From: Cristatella mucedo
Lineage: Eukaryota > Bryozoa > Phylactolaemata > Cristatellidae
Assembly: GCA_009760855.2 (NCBI GenBank)
Contig: WPIO01000008.1
Location: 12,664,001-12,728,000 of the forward strand
Length of the DNA stretch: 64,000 nt
Reading direction: 5' to 3'
Shown here in pieces: positions 1 to 11,907 of the stretch (within the stretch, counting starts at the first letter, position 1; each line of letters starts with the position of its first letter). Made by a program: the position numbers and the translations under genes. The notes under the pieces are model-generated. The model was not told the DNA's origin. It worked only from the letters and a program-made list of their open reading frames with translations, and searched no databases.

Positions 1-49
1 CGGCATGCAATGGCGACGTGTAACGGCAGCTTTCGGTTTATGAAGCTGT

Positions 50-50
50 T

Positions 51-135
<85 letters not shown>
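50..135. repeat. (CT)n microsatellite
   Basis: A pure CT dinucleotide run of about 40 units. It yields a meaningless Leu-Ser open frame and is not coding. It lies about 200 bases upstream of the first recognised exon. Confidence 0.97.
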
Positions 136-137
<2 letters not shown>

Positions 138-340
138 AGGGCAGCCTATCTTTCAGCTCAGCGTTAGGCCTCGGAGTTTTCACCCGTTGCTGTCCGAGTT
201 CAGTTTGCAATTGGATGTCCACTCATTGTGTTTGATTCGTGTAGCTAGATGAGTGCTGCAGCTGCTTTTTGCAGCCGCTACTTTCTAGCCGAAGCGGCCA
301 GCGCTGAAGTGATGCTGATTTGTAGGACATCTCTAACGCA

Positions 341-475
341 GCCGTCGTGATCGATCCCGGCTACAGCTGCTCTGAAATAAAGGCGTGGCTCACGCAAGTC
401 GACGGTGAAAAACGGCGGTTTGACGTGCCGTTAACGCCGCTTAGCCGGCCGGGGGTGTATAATTTTGCCGTACCC
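341..475 (+). CDS. Exon of DBB/ankyrin scaffold gene (DBB domain, first part)
   Basis: Candidate internal exon of a PIK3AP1/BANK1/stumps-type adaptor. A CAG acceptor precedes 341 and a GTAGGT donor follows 475. The open frame reads ...VVIDPGYSCSEIKAWL... and ends ...RPGVYNFAVP. One base is left over at the donor, and it completes a GAT codon with the exon at 4020. The joined stretch then resembles the edge strands of a DBB (transcription-factor-Ig-like) domain, in which hydrophobic strands flank a D-G-V/I-V turn. In this family the DBB domain binds PI3K/PLC partners and lies between an N-terminal TIR-like region and the ankyrin repeats. Upstream exons are presumably outside the window. The family call rests on the later exons; this exon alone would not be diagnostic. 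Confidence 0.5.
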
Positions 476-1668
476 GGTAGGTCGTCCGCTCACAGAGCCC
501 GGCTCGGCCCCGTGCTTAGGGTCGTGCCGTATCGTCGGCCCCAACGGTCACCTGCATGCTCCGGTGCAAAGCGGTTCTGCGGTTTTGCTCGTGGTGCTAC
601 CTCGTGGTTTCGCGTCGGCCTCTCCCGGCTTGGGCTGCACAAAAGTTTGCTGACACTTTTTAATCGCCACTGCAAATCAGCTGCTGTCTGCAAAACCATA
701 AGTAGGCATAGCACGCGGAAAGATTGAGCCAAGGTCTTTCTTGTGCAAGTAAAAGGTTTAATGCGAGCTCTTGAACATTTCCACGCCAGATTTCAGCGGC
801 ATAACGCCCCGTGTTTAGCTGAATTGCAGGTGCCCGATGGAACGAGCTCTAGCACGACGGTCTGGCTCTCGCATGCACGCGAGAGTTCGCTCGCGTGCGA
901 ACGGGGGGGGAGGGAGCCGAGGTACCGGGGTTCGATTGGCTTTTAGCACCCTACCAGCGTCTTATCTCAGCATCTTATCACCAGCGGGTTATCCCGTCAC
1001 CCACTAAAAGCGTTGAGTGGCCTGAGATGTTGGGGATGATGCTCCCGAGATGAGGGCGTTGCTTTCGGTGAACGGAAATCTCGTGCAGACGAGATGGGCG
1101 TGAGACAGCGTCGATTGAAGTGTCTTGGCCAAGTGTCACCCTAAGAATCGACATCGGGCGGGGCATCAACAATACTTGGACCTCAGTTGCAGTAAAATAA
1201 TCGACGAAGAGGTGGCGACCAAGGAGAAGAAAAAGTTGTATTGTCTACTCAGCATAGCTTTCCTACTTTCGTTCTTGCGGTACTTTACTACGGTACTCGA
1301 GGTAACATCAAAGGGCGATCCTGTGAGCACCTTGCACTCATAATTTCAAGCACCTTGCATTCACGCCTAGGACTACAGTGTAAAAGCACCAGATTTGGCC
1401 CAGACAGGATGGTTCGAGAGAACTATCTTTGCCCTCAACAAGGGCACTCGATGCGGCATTACTGTTTTTACGCGCTTTTCCTGGGGCTCCGGGCCTGGTC
1501 AGTGTTAACCAAGATTAACTGCAACGCAAAGCGCTTAGTTTGGGCCGCCTAGTGACGTGCGCCCAAGCAAATCCTCGTACGAAATCATTGGATCCAAGCA
1601 AATAGTCTCGGGATCAGAGTCCATAACCCAAACCGATAACGAAGGAAGTTATTGGATGTAGCGATGAC
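476..1668. other. Intron, no feature recognised
   Basis: Mixed-composition sequence with only short open frames and no homology I recognise. A short G-run lies near 903-911. It is treated as intron of the DBB/ankyrin gene. Confidence 0.5.
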
Positions 1669-1765
1669 TCTGTATAACAATAATAATATGAAATAACACG
1701 TCTCTATTACGCTCTCAGAAGAGAACTGAATCTGTTAGTAGGCACTTTACAGATGCTGTATAGAA
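1669..1765 (-). mobile_element. LINE family 1, 3' tail fragment
   Basis: An (AATAAT)-type repeat is followed by the conserved 3' end of LINE family 1 in inverse orientation (CTCTCAGAAGAGAACTGAAT, then AGGCACTTTACAGATGCTGT). The same block ends every family 1 copy in the window. Confidence 0.7.
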
Positions 1766-2096
1766 AACATTACCGAATGATTGGTGGTAAAGCTGATCGC
1801 ACAGAACCTTAGGCACCGTCGAAGTTGGCTCTGACCTCTCGAGAATAGGACTATACTGACCAGCCTACACGTTCAGCTGCCGGTCGCTTTTGTTTGCACG
1901 AGCACACAAACGTACCCACAATTTTCTAGCCGGTCAGACCCGTCAGAGCTTAAGCGGCCCGTGGAGGACGATGGGCAGAATCGAGAAGCATGATAGTCTC
2001 AATCACTTTCCGGGTCGATCCCAAAGGGGCTCGTCATCCCCCAACGAACGGCCCTCTACTTGGCAGGTCAACTCGCGCAGGAATACGATGTACACG

Positions 2097-2775
2097 TATA
2101 ATAATAATAATAATAATAATAATTCACTTGATAAGGCGCCCTCAGAGAACTTAATCTCTCTCTAGGCACTTTTTACATTTGCTGTAAAGTGAAATGCAAT
2201 TGAATGGTAAGTAAAATCATGCTTGAAAAACAAGCGAAATGAATAATATGGTTAGGGGTGACATGCACAGGGTCAGCATGCAAATGTGGTTAGTGGCAGC
2301 ATGCACAGTGTCAGCACGCATAAGCACATCAAGGACGAATCACAGGGACTCACTAAATGCTGTCCTAAATAGGTGTGGTTTTAGGTTCCTTTTAAATGTG
2401 GTCAGGTCAGGGGATGTTCAGACGCAGGTCGGGAGGGAGTTCCAGGCTTTGGGAGCATATGAACTAAATTAAATGCACGGTCTCCAAAGTATTTAAAGTT
2501 TGTACGAGGTATTTCTAGACTGTTGGATTCCGAAAAGTGGGTGGTACGATGGTTGGCCTGATGGGGTAGTATATCTGACAGATAGGCTGTAGCCAGAGAA
2601 TGAAGGGACCTGAAAGTGAGCGACGCAACCTTGAAGTCAATCCGTTGCTTGACTGGTAGCCAGTGCAGGTCGGCGAGAAGTGGAGTAATGTGGCAACTGC
2701 GACGCTCACGGCAGACAAGTCTAGCTGCCGAGTTTTGCACCAGCTGCAATCGCCTGATCGCGCATGCTGGTAGGC
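2097..2775 (-). mobile_element. CR1/L2-like LINE (family 1), 3' fragment
   Basis: The 3' end of a non-LTR retrotransposon on the minus strand. The tail is an (ATA)n microsatellite at 2097-2123. The coding part, in two frames, holds the conserved region after the reverse transcriptase: LQLVQNSAARLVCRERRSCH, then ITPLLADLHWLPVKQRIDFK and a P-x-YLSDIL segment. The copy lacks the RT palm and is 5' truncated near 2775. It is close to the copy at 24840-26592. A microsatellite tail in place of poly(A) is usual for CR1/L2 elements. Confidence 0.9.
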
Positions 2776-3103
2776 CAGTAAGCGTACACGTGCATGTCTC
2801 ATATAAAGCGTATCACAGGCCAGATCAGCCATCAGCATCAGCAGGAACGTCGTCTGGGCTGCCGCCCATAACTACGATAACATATCATAACGGTTAGTGG
2901 CATCGAGGTAGCATCTCGGGACGGCTGAAAAGATACGGGCCCCCGATTCGGTCGCAGGAGACATGCGATTGCTCAAGCATTATTAGGTTATATCAGCATT
3001 CTATGATTCGCTGAGCGAAGCTGTCTCCTGCCGACATTCTTGAAGCGAAAGAATGAGGCGATATATTAGCTATAACATTATGGGTAGCATGACCATTCTA
3101 TGA
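2776..3103. other. No feature recognised
   Basis: Non-repetitive intronic sequence between the LINE fragment and the minisatellite. Nothing recognisable was seen. Confidence 0.5.
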
Positions 3104-3440
3104 CTTGCAGGGATGCCTGTACCCCTTGCAGGGATGGTGGTACCCCTTGCAGGGATGGCGGTACCCCTTGCAGGGATGCCCGTACGTACCCTTGCAGGGA
3201 TGCCCGTACCCCTTGCAGGGATGCCCGTACCCCTTGCAGGGATGGCGGTACCCCTTGCAGGGATGCCCGTACCCCTTGCAGGGATGCCCGTACCCCTTGC
3301 AGGGATGGCGGTACCCCTTGCAGGGATGCCCGTACCCCTTGCAGGGATGCCCGTACCCCTTGCAGGGATGCCCGTACCCCTTGCAGGGATGGCGGTACCC
3401 CTTGCAGGGATGCCCGTACCCCTTGCAGGGATGGCCGTAC
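3104..3440. repeat. 21 bp minisatellite, about 16 copies
   Basis: Tandem array of a 21-base unit, TTGCAGGGATGCCCGTACCC plus C, with variant units carrying GGATGG or GGATGGCGG. One unit near 3180 is irregular (an inserted ACGT-type repeat). The period is divisible by three and the unit has no stops, so several frames on both strands stay open through it. Those frames are artefacts of periodicity. Confidence 0.97.
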
Positions 3441-3805
3441 CCCATACATGTATCGCTGTATCCCTTACAGAGATTGCTAAACCTCTTTCACGATTTGCTT
3501 TACCCTTCTCGATGGGGTCCGCCGCTATTAAGGTCAGTCAACCTACACAACGAAATGAAGCAATAGCACATAATCGTATTCAAAATAAATATGATCTTTA
3601 AGTTTTCTGCTTCAACTGATTTTTGCAATGACAACAGTTATACTTATGAACGATTGTATAGAAATCAATGAATTACATCTATAGTTGTCGACGAATTAAT
3701 AAATCTCTTATGTTCTGTTTTATGGTTTCAACTGTTCTTGACATTTTCAGTCATGTAGATCGGCTGCGAGTGACGCCCGACCTAACAGTCTGATACTGTC
3801 TTGAA

Positions 3806-3885
3806 ATAATAATAATAACGCACTTGACAAAACTTCATAAGAGAAATCAATATCTTTCTAGGCGCTTTACAGAGGTACTAACTGT
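3806..3885 (-). mobile_element. LINE family 1, 3' tail fragment
   Basis: (AAT)n followed by a degraded family 1 tail in reverse orientation, including ATCAATATCTTTCTAGGCGC. No coding part is attached. The flanking bases 3441-3805 and 3886-4019 hold nothing recognisable. Confidence 0.6.
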
Positions 3886-4019
3886 TGCCAACGGTGGTTA
3901 CAATTGTATTACAGACAGCTCGAAGACTTGGTGCTAAATTGATTCAAATCTACGTGATCGTTGCTTCGCCAGGCTTATCTTTAGCCAGCTTTTGTGTCAA
4001 GGCTGTTTCTTATGCCTAG

Positions 4020-4287
4020 ATGGAGTTGTTGGAAAATACCACATGCACATTCGCAACTCGGAGAAAAGCTTGGGAGTCAGATCGTTCACTGTGTCTCACG
4101 TAACAGCAGAATTTATCTACAATGTCGCAAGTCCTTTGAAAATGATGTCCAGAGCTCTGGGCGTCCAGGGTCACGACGAGCTGGATAACCATCTCAGTCA
4201 GTCGTTCGCCAGCTGCATGCCCATTGACATAGCGCAGCTGCAGACGGCGTTTTCTATCGACAGCGATTCTGAAAAAAGGCAAGGCGA
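4020..4287 (+). CDS. Exon of DBB/ankyrin scaffold gene (DBB end and linker)
   Basis: A good acceptor (pyrimidine-rich TGTTTCTTATGCCTAG) precedes 4020. The frame, joined in phase to the exon at 341-475, reads GVVGKYHMHIRNSE... and later TAEFIYNVASPLKMMSRALG and LDNHLSQSFASCMPID. In PIK3AP1/BANK1 homologues the stretch between the DBB domain and the ankyrin repeats has the same layout: a helix with P-x-x-x-M/L-x-x-A-x-G, then an LD-x-x-L...F/L-x-x-x-MP segment. The match in order and spacing supports this family. The 3' boundary is uncertain: a GTACTG site follows 4287, but it leaves two overhanging bases and the next recognised exon needs one. A later donor or an intermediate exon is therefore likely. 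Confidence 0.65.
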
Positions 4288-4572
4288 GTACTGGCACGAA
4301 TGGCGCCGTTATGGCCTCTCTGAACGATCATTGATCAAACAGTGTTTATACCTACCCATGCTCTGATGCACGGAGCAAGCCGCCAGCTTCACTTCGCACT
4401 TGTCTCACTTACGACTCCAGCCGTCTGCTTTCACTGTTGAATCCGGAATTCCCGTAGGCCTTGCTGGGATAGAGGGGTGATGCGATTTTGTAGATGCAGG
4501 CCGCTCGGCGAAGGCGTAAGCACAGCATTTTATAAAGGAAAGTTAACCTTGCAATCGTAAGACCATTCGGGT

Positions 4573-4790
4573 TAATAATAATAATAATATAATAAATTTA
4601 TATAGCGCCTTCAGAGAACCCAGTTTATTTCTAAGCATTTTACATTTGCTGCAAAGGAAGCATGATCGGATGGTTAATGGTAGCATGCTTATTATCAACA
4701 AGCGTACTTTCGGTTAGACGTGACATTTTCAGGGTCGGCATGCAAATACGGTTAGTGGCAGCGTGCACAAAATCGGCACGCATAAGCACA
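4573..4790 (-). mobile_element. LINE family 1, 3' tail fragment
   Basis: (AATAAT)n with the family 1 tail and 3' untranslated part on the minus strand (TTCAGAGAACCCAGTTTATT, then the ATGCAAATACGGTTAGTGGC block shared with the copies ending at 2097 and 26592). Confidence 0.75.
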
Positions 4791-5511
4791 AAAAAAAGAC
4801 AAAGTCGCCTGGACCCACTCCGGAAGCCCGAACGGGCCCGAACGAGCTGCGCTGCAGCGAGGAACGCCTGCTCAGCGTGCCCATCATTTCCGGGCCATCT
4901 GTCTGCTGCCCGCCCCGCCCCCACGGCCACCACCAATTGTCTCCCATTGCTGCTCTGCTTGCCGTTACAAGCGGAGCCGTAGAGTTTTACTGTCGGCTGT
5001 GGTCGAGTGATGGGACCGGTCTGTCTGCACCGGCGTCCGAACAACCCTCGACGCGTGCTCCGTCAAGCTTATAATACGAAATCTACCTGCACTGGTCTCC
5101 TAGGAGAACCCCTCCTCGCACTCTAGTTTCTCTGAGTACGCACACGCCAGAACAGTCTACTCTACTCGCTCTATTTATTGGATTGACAGGGCTGAATATC
5201 TAGATCTGAAATGATTTGCAAATTATGAATATTTCTAATACCGGCTTGCTTTAAGTCACACTCCTTCTTATGACGCCTACAATGCAGCCTCGCCCGAGTC
5301 CTTGTCCGAGCTTTTCAAGCTTCATTGATACGGACGTCTGCTGATTCACACGAATCACTTTACTATTAAAAGGAGGACGCCTTCAAAAGTAGACGGAATA
5401 CCAACGCCACCTTATAGGAAGACTCTTTTCCAACCCTGCGGGGAAACATATTTCTTCTTCTTTCTTATTTCTTCTTTTGCCTGCTGGGATGCTCGATACT
5501 AGATTAAAAAA
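4791..5511. other. No feature recognised
   Basis: GC-rich to about 5060 and mixed after that. Open frames overlap on both strands without recognisable homology. It is treated as intron. Confidence 0.4.
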
Positions 5512-5656
5512 CCCATTTGTATAGCACCCTAATAGTACTTAATCTCTATTTAGTCGCTTCACATATGTCACAGGCTCGAGCCTACGACCTTAGTCATCAT
5601 TCATCTTGACCTGAATTTGAGGCGAGTCCCTTAACCACTGTGCCAAACGAGCACAG
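5512..5656 (-). mobile_element. tRNA-derived SINE (family A)
   Basis: In reverse orientation it contains a degenerate B-box (GGCTCGAGCC on the + strand) and A-box-like GGTTAAGG (seen as CCTTAACCACTGTGCC). It ends in the family A 3' part, TATAGCACCCTAATAGTACT. It is related to the copies at 5885, 12875, 37680, 46232 and 47638. Confidence 0.65.
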
Positions 5657-5884
5657 CTTAGTACCAAATTCGGGAGAAATGTCCGGATACTCAGCATGGC
5701 TGCTTAATTAAACTGCAATCTTAACATCTTCAGGATTTATAATAGGTGTCGTCCTTATTCGAAACTAGTCCATTCATTTTTAACTAGATCCTCGAAAAAA
5801 AAATCTGCTTGCTTGTAAATACCACAACGGATAGAGCAGGTTACATTTAATATTTTGATCCTTGCCTCCTATTGGATTTAGAAT

Positions 5885-6020
5885 AGTAATAATACTTCAT
5901 TTTATAGCGCCCTAAAGGAACTCAATGTGGGTTCGAGCCCATGACCTTGGTCAGTCACCAAATACAATCACCTTGACCTTGATCGGAGCAATTACTTTAA
6001 CCATTAGGCCAAACCAGCTG
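5885..6020 (-). mobile_element. tRNA-derived SINE (family A)
   Basis: Minus-strand copy of the same SINE. It shows TTTATAGCGCCCTAAAGGAA at the 3' part, a B-box complement (GGGTTCGAGCC) and an A-box complement (AACCATTAGGCCAAACCAGC). Confidence 0.7.
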
Positions 6021-6291
6021 CTTCGGTATCCCTATTCTGATCGGCCTCTACGATGCAGGGATAAGCATACACAATCTTCTTACTTTAAGAGTGCGCCCCG
6101 CTTGTTTTCTTTAAATACCAGATATAGGCATACCTCGTAAAATGCTCGGTTAAAACCAGTCAAGAAAGTGATACACGTAAAGTTCACGTGTCGATTTAGA
6201 ACGCTCGTATTTCCTCACTCAATTGTAGCAGTTAGTGCTATTCGGTATGGCTCTCCCTTCTCTCCTGCCTCTCCTGTCTCCTGCCTCTCTT

Positions 6292-7230
<939 letters not shown>

Positions 7231-8394
7231 TCACTAGTCATTGTTTTTTTTCACGTGACACACTTACCATTCATTTCGATGTCAATATTGTCTGTCCAAG
7301 GCCGTCTTAACCTAGCATTAGGGTCACAGTCAAGGGTGGGCAGTCACCAATAGTTTGCAGGAGTCGCGAACGATGGTGTCTGTGCACTTTGACCTGACCA
7401 CTAGTTCGCCCCCTCCTACATGCAGATTGTGTCTTTCTATGAATACTAAAGAGGCCATGTTTAAAGAGTCTCTTAAATCTAATATTACCTTCAATAATTC
7501 TAAGAAGGAAAAGCGTCCAATTTCTTTTAAGACACGCAGTAAATTAATCTGGATATAGTGAGAGCTTTAAGTTAATGTGACAAAATAAGTCATCAATCGT
7601 ATCGTTGGTGCTCGTGTAAGCAAACTATTTTTCAAAAGCGTACTGAGATATATTTCGCTAGTTATTTCATTTCTCTTGAGCATTTCAAAGAAATGAATGC
7701 GAAGTGCTCTCATACTGTGATGCATTTCCAAGTCCCAATATGTCTTACCACAGTAAGAAGTATGAGGCTGACGAGCTTTTTAGGGATTAACCATTTTGAG
7801 TCATTAAATGTGCCCTTTGTCAGTTTCATTGTGCGCCTCTGCTTTATCGCTTTGTCTACCCTCCAACGATCGTAATAGGAAGGCATGAGCACGATGACAT
7901 GCAAGCATACAGTACAATCTGGTCAGCCTTAAGTGATGGTCAAACCGATTCATGACCCTGTAGTGCTACGGCACGTGATCTACGGATTTAGGTAAAAAGC
8001 AAAAACACACGAATTACGAATTTGGTAAACAACAAGCAAATCCAAGGCACGCGTCTAGTATAGCTGGACTAATGAAGCCGAAATAATCGTATCTTTACGA
8101 ACTCGCTGTAGGGGCTACTTAGATCAAGACTTTCGACATAAACACAGCAGAGAGCGTCCTTCTACTTTGGCGCAGTCGTCCTGGCAGACGTGCGATAGAA
8201 AAGGCGGCGAAGGCGCGGCAAAGCTTGCACCCGCCCCGCCCACCCGAAGCGACATCTAGCGAGAATCAGGAGCCAATCAGTGAAGCATGCGGACCACTGG
8301 CGACTATTGTAGAAAGCACGGCAGCGATCAAGAATGCTCGTATCTTAGCAGCGCTCATCCCCTCCATCCAAATGTGCAGCCTTTAATACCTTTA
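7231..8394. other. No feature recognised
   Basis: Intron-like sequence with only short unsupported frames. Nothing recognisable was seen. Confidence 0.5.
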
Positions 8395-9150
8395 TTTCTA
8401 GGTGTCATGTTCCAAAGTGACCTCTCGTTAGACGCCCACATCAGCTCCACAGTCCAGTCTGCCTACTTTAAGCTACATAACAAATGCAAAATTCGGGTTT
8501 GTTTAGATAAGGATATCACATCTAAGTTGGTCCATGCATTCGTGACATCCCGTTTTGACTTCAGTAACTCTGCTTGCTGGCCTGCCGGCTTGTGCAATCA
8601 GGCGCTTACCGCTGGTGCAAAACTCTGCAGCAAGACTTGCCTGTCGTGAGCGTCGCAGTTGCCACATCACACCACTTCTCACCGACCTGCACTGGATACC
8701 AGTCAAGCAACAGATTGACTTCAAGGTTTTGTCGCTCACTTTTAGGTCACTTCATTCTTTGGCTCCAGCCTATCTCCCAGATCTACTCCCCCTCCAGGCC
8801 AAGCATTTTTCAATCTAACAGTTTACCAATACCTTGTACAAACCTCAAATCCTTTGGAGACCGTGCATACAGTTCATATGCTCCCAAAGCCTGGAGCTCC
8901 ATTTAGTGGGTTCCTGTGATTCATCCTTTATGTGCTTATGCGTGCTAACACAGTGCATGCTGCCACTAGCCACACTTGCATGCTGACCCGTGCATGTCAT
9001 GTCATCCTAACCATGTTATTCGTGTTGTTAATCAAGCATGATATCACTCACCATTCAATCACGTTTCCTTTTGCATCAAATTTAAAGCGCCTAGAAAGAG
9101 ATTGAGTTCTCTGAGGGCGCTTTATCAAGTGTGTTATTACTATTATCATT
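8395..9150 (+). mobile_element. CR1/L2-like LINE (family 1), 3' fragment
   Basis: Plus-strand 3' part of a family 1 LINE. It begins in the region after the RT active site (LGVMFQSDLSLDAHISST) and continues through SKLVHAFVTSR and the CHITPLL-type block in shifted frames. It ends in the tail AAAGCGCCTAGAAAGAGATT with a TTATTACTATTATC repeat. Several frameshifts are present, so the copy is dead. Confidence 0.9.
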
Positions 9151-10544
9151 ATTACCGAGCTACTGAGAGGCTGAACGTGCACACAGCGTTAGCCATATCA
9201 TCTTGCCATAGCATTCCATCCCATCACTCCGGGTCGTTTTTTATACTGGCTAAAACCGTGCACCCTGCAAACCGCTGCACTCTGTCGTCTGAAGCAGCCA
9301 GCATACTGCCACGGTCTTTCAGCAAATGTCGGAATTTAGGCGTGCTAAATCGGTTAGAATATCGTAAAGCCGGTTACTGATTATTGCTATTCAAGAACTA
9401 CTAATTGTTTCTTGCACTCTCATAATCTAACCGGATTAAGCATGCCGACGGTTCAATATTCGCTGAATGATCTGTCCACCAAGATGGTTTCATAGGAGCA
9501 TAAAAAAGTAGCAGCTCGGTTCCGTAGGTAATACGTGCGACCGATGACGTCGTAAGGGTCTGGATTTTCTTGAGAGGCTTGCCTAGATGGGAAACAGCGG
9601 CGGACCGAGGATAGTCCCCCCCTGTGCGTAACTCGTCGCGTGACTGCAGACCTGCTGGCTGAGACCTGCCATCGCATGACGCAGACTGGACTCGGTCGGG
9701 CAGGCACGATTCGAAGAAAACTTCGAATACTGAGCTGCCATCATCGCCAACTCCAGAAGCATTGAGTAGTTTGCTAGCTCTCACGAATTGTCGGCTCAAA
9801 GGGAGAGATCGTGTACCTTATACCCACGAACTAAACTCGTACGTTCTCATTAACTACCTGGTGGATAGCATTTTTTTAATCTGGCCTATACGCGGCTGCT
9901 AGTTTTCAGCCGGCATATAAAGGCGGACGGACCCTTCGCCTTAGCGTTCGAAGTACGCTTAGTTTGAATGGCTGACGGACAGAACGCAGACGGGCAGTCG
10001 GGCTGGGGAGCTTCTGTGCTCGGCTGCGCTCAGCCACCGTAGAGCACAGCTCGCAGGCTGCTATGCAGCAGCTTGGGCAGGCGATCGACATCGGCCGACT
10101 CTGGGGCCGACCTTGAGAGGGCGTGCCGGAGGGCGTCGACGCAGTGCTAGCCTGTCTAGCATCGACCCCCCCCCCCCTAGCAGAAGCAAGGCACCTGGCG
10201 GACTCCCCTCCTGCCCAGGTTGGTCTACCGGGCATGCCGGGCCAGGATGGCGCCGTCCCACCAGTGCTAGAGCCTGCCGGCCGCGCAGAAGGCCGCGAGC
10301 CTTCTCTGCGGGCATGCCCGCTGATGCCGAAGTGGCCGCGGGTTGCACGGCGACCGGAAGTCGCCTCGGCTATCCCCCGAGTGCCGCTTCGGAGACATCG
10401 CGCCAGCTCTTACGAAAGCTGTGCGTCGGTGATGCCATTGTGGGCAGCGCGGGCGACGGTGAAGGGGGAAATTCTCATCGGGTGGCGTTGTTCTTGCCGT
10501 CGTTCGGCAAACCATCGCCGAGACGTAGGAGGGAGAGGACTAGC
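9151..10544. other. No gene recognised; GC-rich block with a C10 run
   Basis: From about 9940 to 10520 the sequence is GC-rich, with frames open on both strands and a poly-C run at about 10166-10177. No domain or convincing splice structure was seen. An exon cannot be excluded. Confidence 0.35.
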
Positions 10545-10865
10545 CAACTACTGTAGGTCCTAGACTGTGGAACTCGCTTCCACGATTCTTACGAAATGAC
10601 GTCTACGCTCCTACTGCCGACTATGGCACATCTTTTCCAGCCGTCCTGAGCAGCTACTTCCACGTTACTCACTACCTCAACTGCTCTCTTGATTCTGCTA
10701 TGCGTCCCACTTTCTCTTTGCTGCGTGAGATGAAGTCTGTTGGCTACCGAATGCGTACCGAATGCCGCTTAGGCTGTGAGTATACTATACAAAACTCTCC
10801 TGCGGAACACCCACTTAGTCTTTGTGGCTTTGCGGAGTTACAGACGGAGATACATTACATTATTC
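10545..10865 (+). mobile_element. LINE family 2, 3' end
   Basis: The last coding part and tail of a second LINE family. The frame shows GPRLWNSLPRFLRNDV-like residues and then a FHVTHYLNCS segment. The end is GGAGTTACAGACGGAGATAC followed by ATTACATT repeats. It matches copies at 59050, 62345 and 63290. Confidence 0.8.
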
Positions 10866-10994
10866 TTTACTACCCAACTACCCTCACCTCTTTACTCCCT
10901 GTGCGCATGCGTGGCACCCGTTCTTTCCCTCGAAGAGAGCTCGAAAAGCGATGACGCGTTGTGGCCCAGAATGAAATTTACGCTCGATTTACAG

Positions 10995-11198
10995 GGGCTA
11001 CGCTAGCGAACTGCGAGGTGCCCACGCTGCTGCACTTTGCCTGCAAGTACAACTTGACAAAGCTACTGACTATGCTGACTCGCTCGCCCGGTGCGAAAAA
11101 GATATGCCACGCGAAGAACAGCCTCGGAGCGACGCCGCACGATATCGCCGTCTCGGCCGGACACGCCGAGGCGGCCGAGATGGTGCGGCAACTGCAGG
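10995..11198 (+). CDS. Exon of DBB/ankyrin scaffold gene (ankyrin repeats)
   Basis: The acceptor GATTTACAG ends at 10994 and the donor GTGCGC begins at 11199. The exon encodes NCEVPTLLHFACKYNLTKLL, then SPGAKKICHAKNSLGATPHD and AVSAGHAEAAEMVRQLQ. PTLLHFA-K-x-x-L-x-x-L and SPGA mark the ankyrin region of PIK3AP1/BANK1-type scaffolds, where it follows the DBB domain. The exon needs one base from its 5' neighbour and ends on a codon boundary. That agrees with the next exon at 11479. This is the strongest piece of evidence for the gene. Confidence 0.82.
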
Positions 11199-11478
11199 TG
11201 CGCTGAGCGTGAGCGCGTGCCGCCGCCTCCGAACACGCACGCTCAGCGAGAGCTGGCTCGGTCTCGCGCACGCACGCTCGCAGAGAGCAGCGCCTGGCAG
11301 ACGTCCGCTTCCTTCGCCAGAGCGAGCACGCTATATAGGCGCGCACGCGTCCGCATGAGGGTCTCGCGAGGTTCGGGCTCGGATGAAGCGCGCGGCGCGA
11401 ATCGCTTGCTATCTTCAAGTCGCTCCCCGCTTCAATGCTGCCCCGACCCCGGCCCCGGGGGCGCTCCCACTTCTGCAG

Positions 11479-11533
11479 GCGCCGCTCGGTCCAGAGAACG
11501 CCGACACTGCCGCGACGCAGGACGAGCCAGGAG
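11479..11533 (+). CDS. Small exon of DBB/ankyrin scaffold gene
   Basis: A 55-base exon between TTCTGCAG and GTAACA. It enters in phase 0 from the ankyrin exon and encodes APLGPENADTAATQDEPG, an acidic linker. One base (G) is left over and combines with AG at 11803 to give Glu. The call rests on splice sites and phase agreement on both sides, because the linker itself is not diagnostic. Confidence 0.6.
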
Positions 11534-11802
11534 GTAACACTCTCTCTGAGAGCTCGCGGCCGCGCTTGCTTTGGCGCGAGTCTTTGCCGTCGCCATCAAC
11601 TGCTTGGCGATCGGCTGCGTGCCGGCCCGTTCGAGTCCCTGGCGAGTCTCTGACGTCGGAGAGCCGTAACTTACGAAGCAGCCCGATCCGTCGCTTTTGT
11701 GGCGCCGAACTTGCTCGATCGATCGACGGACGCGCGTCGAGTAGCAGCCGCCGGCCGCGGAGCGGCAGTGAGCGCTCGACGGGCGAGCGCTCACTTTTTC
11801 AG

Positions 11803-11907
11803 AGCACCCGGAAGCCGCCCTCGAGAGCGACGATGACGATGAGACGATGACGTCTGACCAGCACGCCTACCTGCATTCCGCTCAGAGCCTATACGTGGAC
11901 ATGAGCG
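11803..11907 (+). CDS. Exon of DBB/ankyrin scaffold gene with YxxM motif
   Basis: A TTTTTCAG acceptor precedes 11803, and a GTGAAC donor at 11908 is proposed. The frame, set by the preceding exon, runs through ESDDDDETMTSDQH to SLYVDMSG. YVDM is a YxxM motif, the known docking site for the p85 SH2 domains of PI3K, and PIK3AP1 relatives carry several such sites. The leftover base G fits the phase of the terminal exon at 41552. Without splicing, the frame continues through a proline run (CCG repeats, about 11922-11955) to a TGA near 12013. An alternative terminal exon is therefore possible. Confidence 0.65.

Noticed and set aside
3104-3440. CRISPR array
   Set aside because: The 21 bp units are directly adjacent with no unique spacers.
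3078-3601. Apparent repeat proteins on both strands
   Set aside because: They are all readings of the 21 bp minisatellite; no start context, splice sites or non-repeat domain supports them.
10113-10563. Long overlapping frames in a GC-rich region
   Set aside because: Open frames on both strands are expected from high GC; no domain, and the C10 run would be unusual inside an exon.
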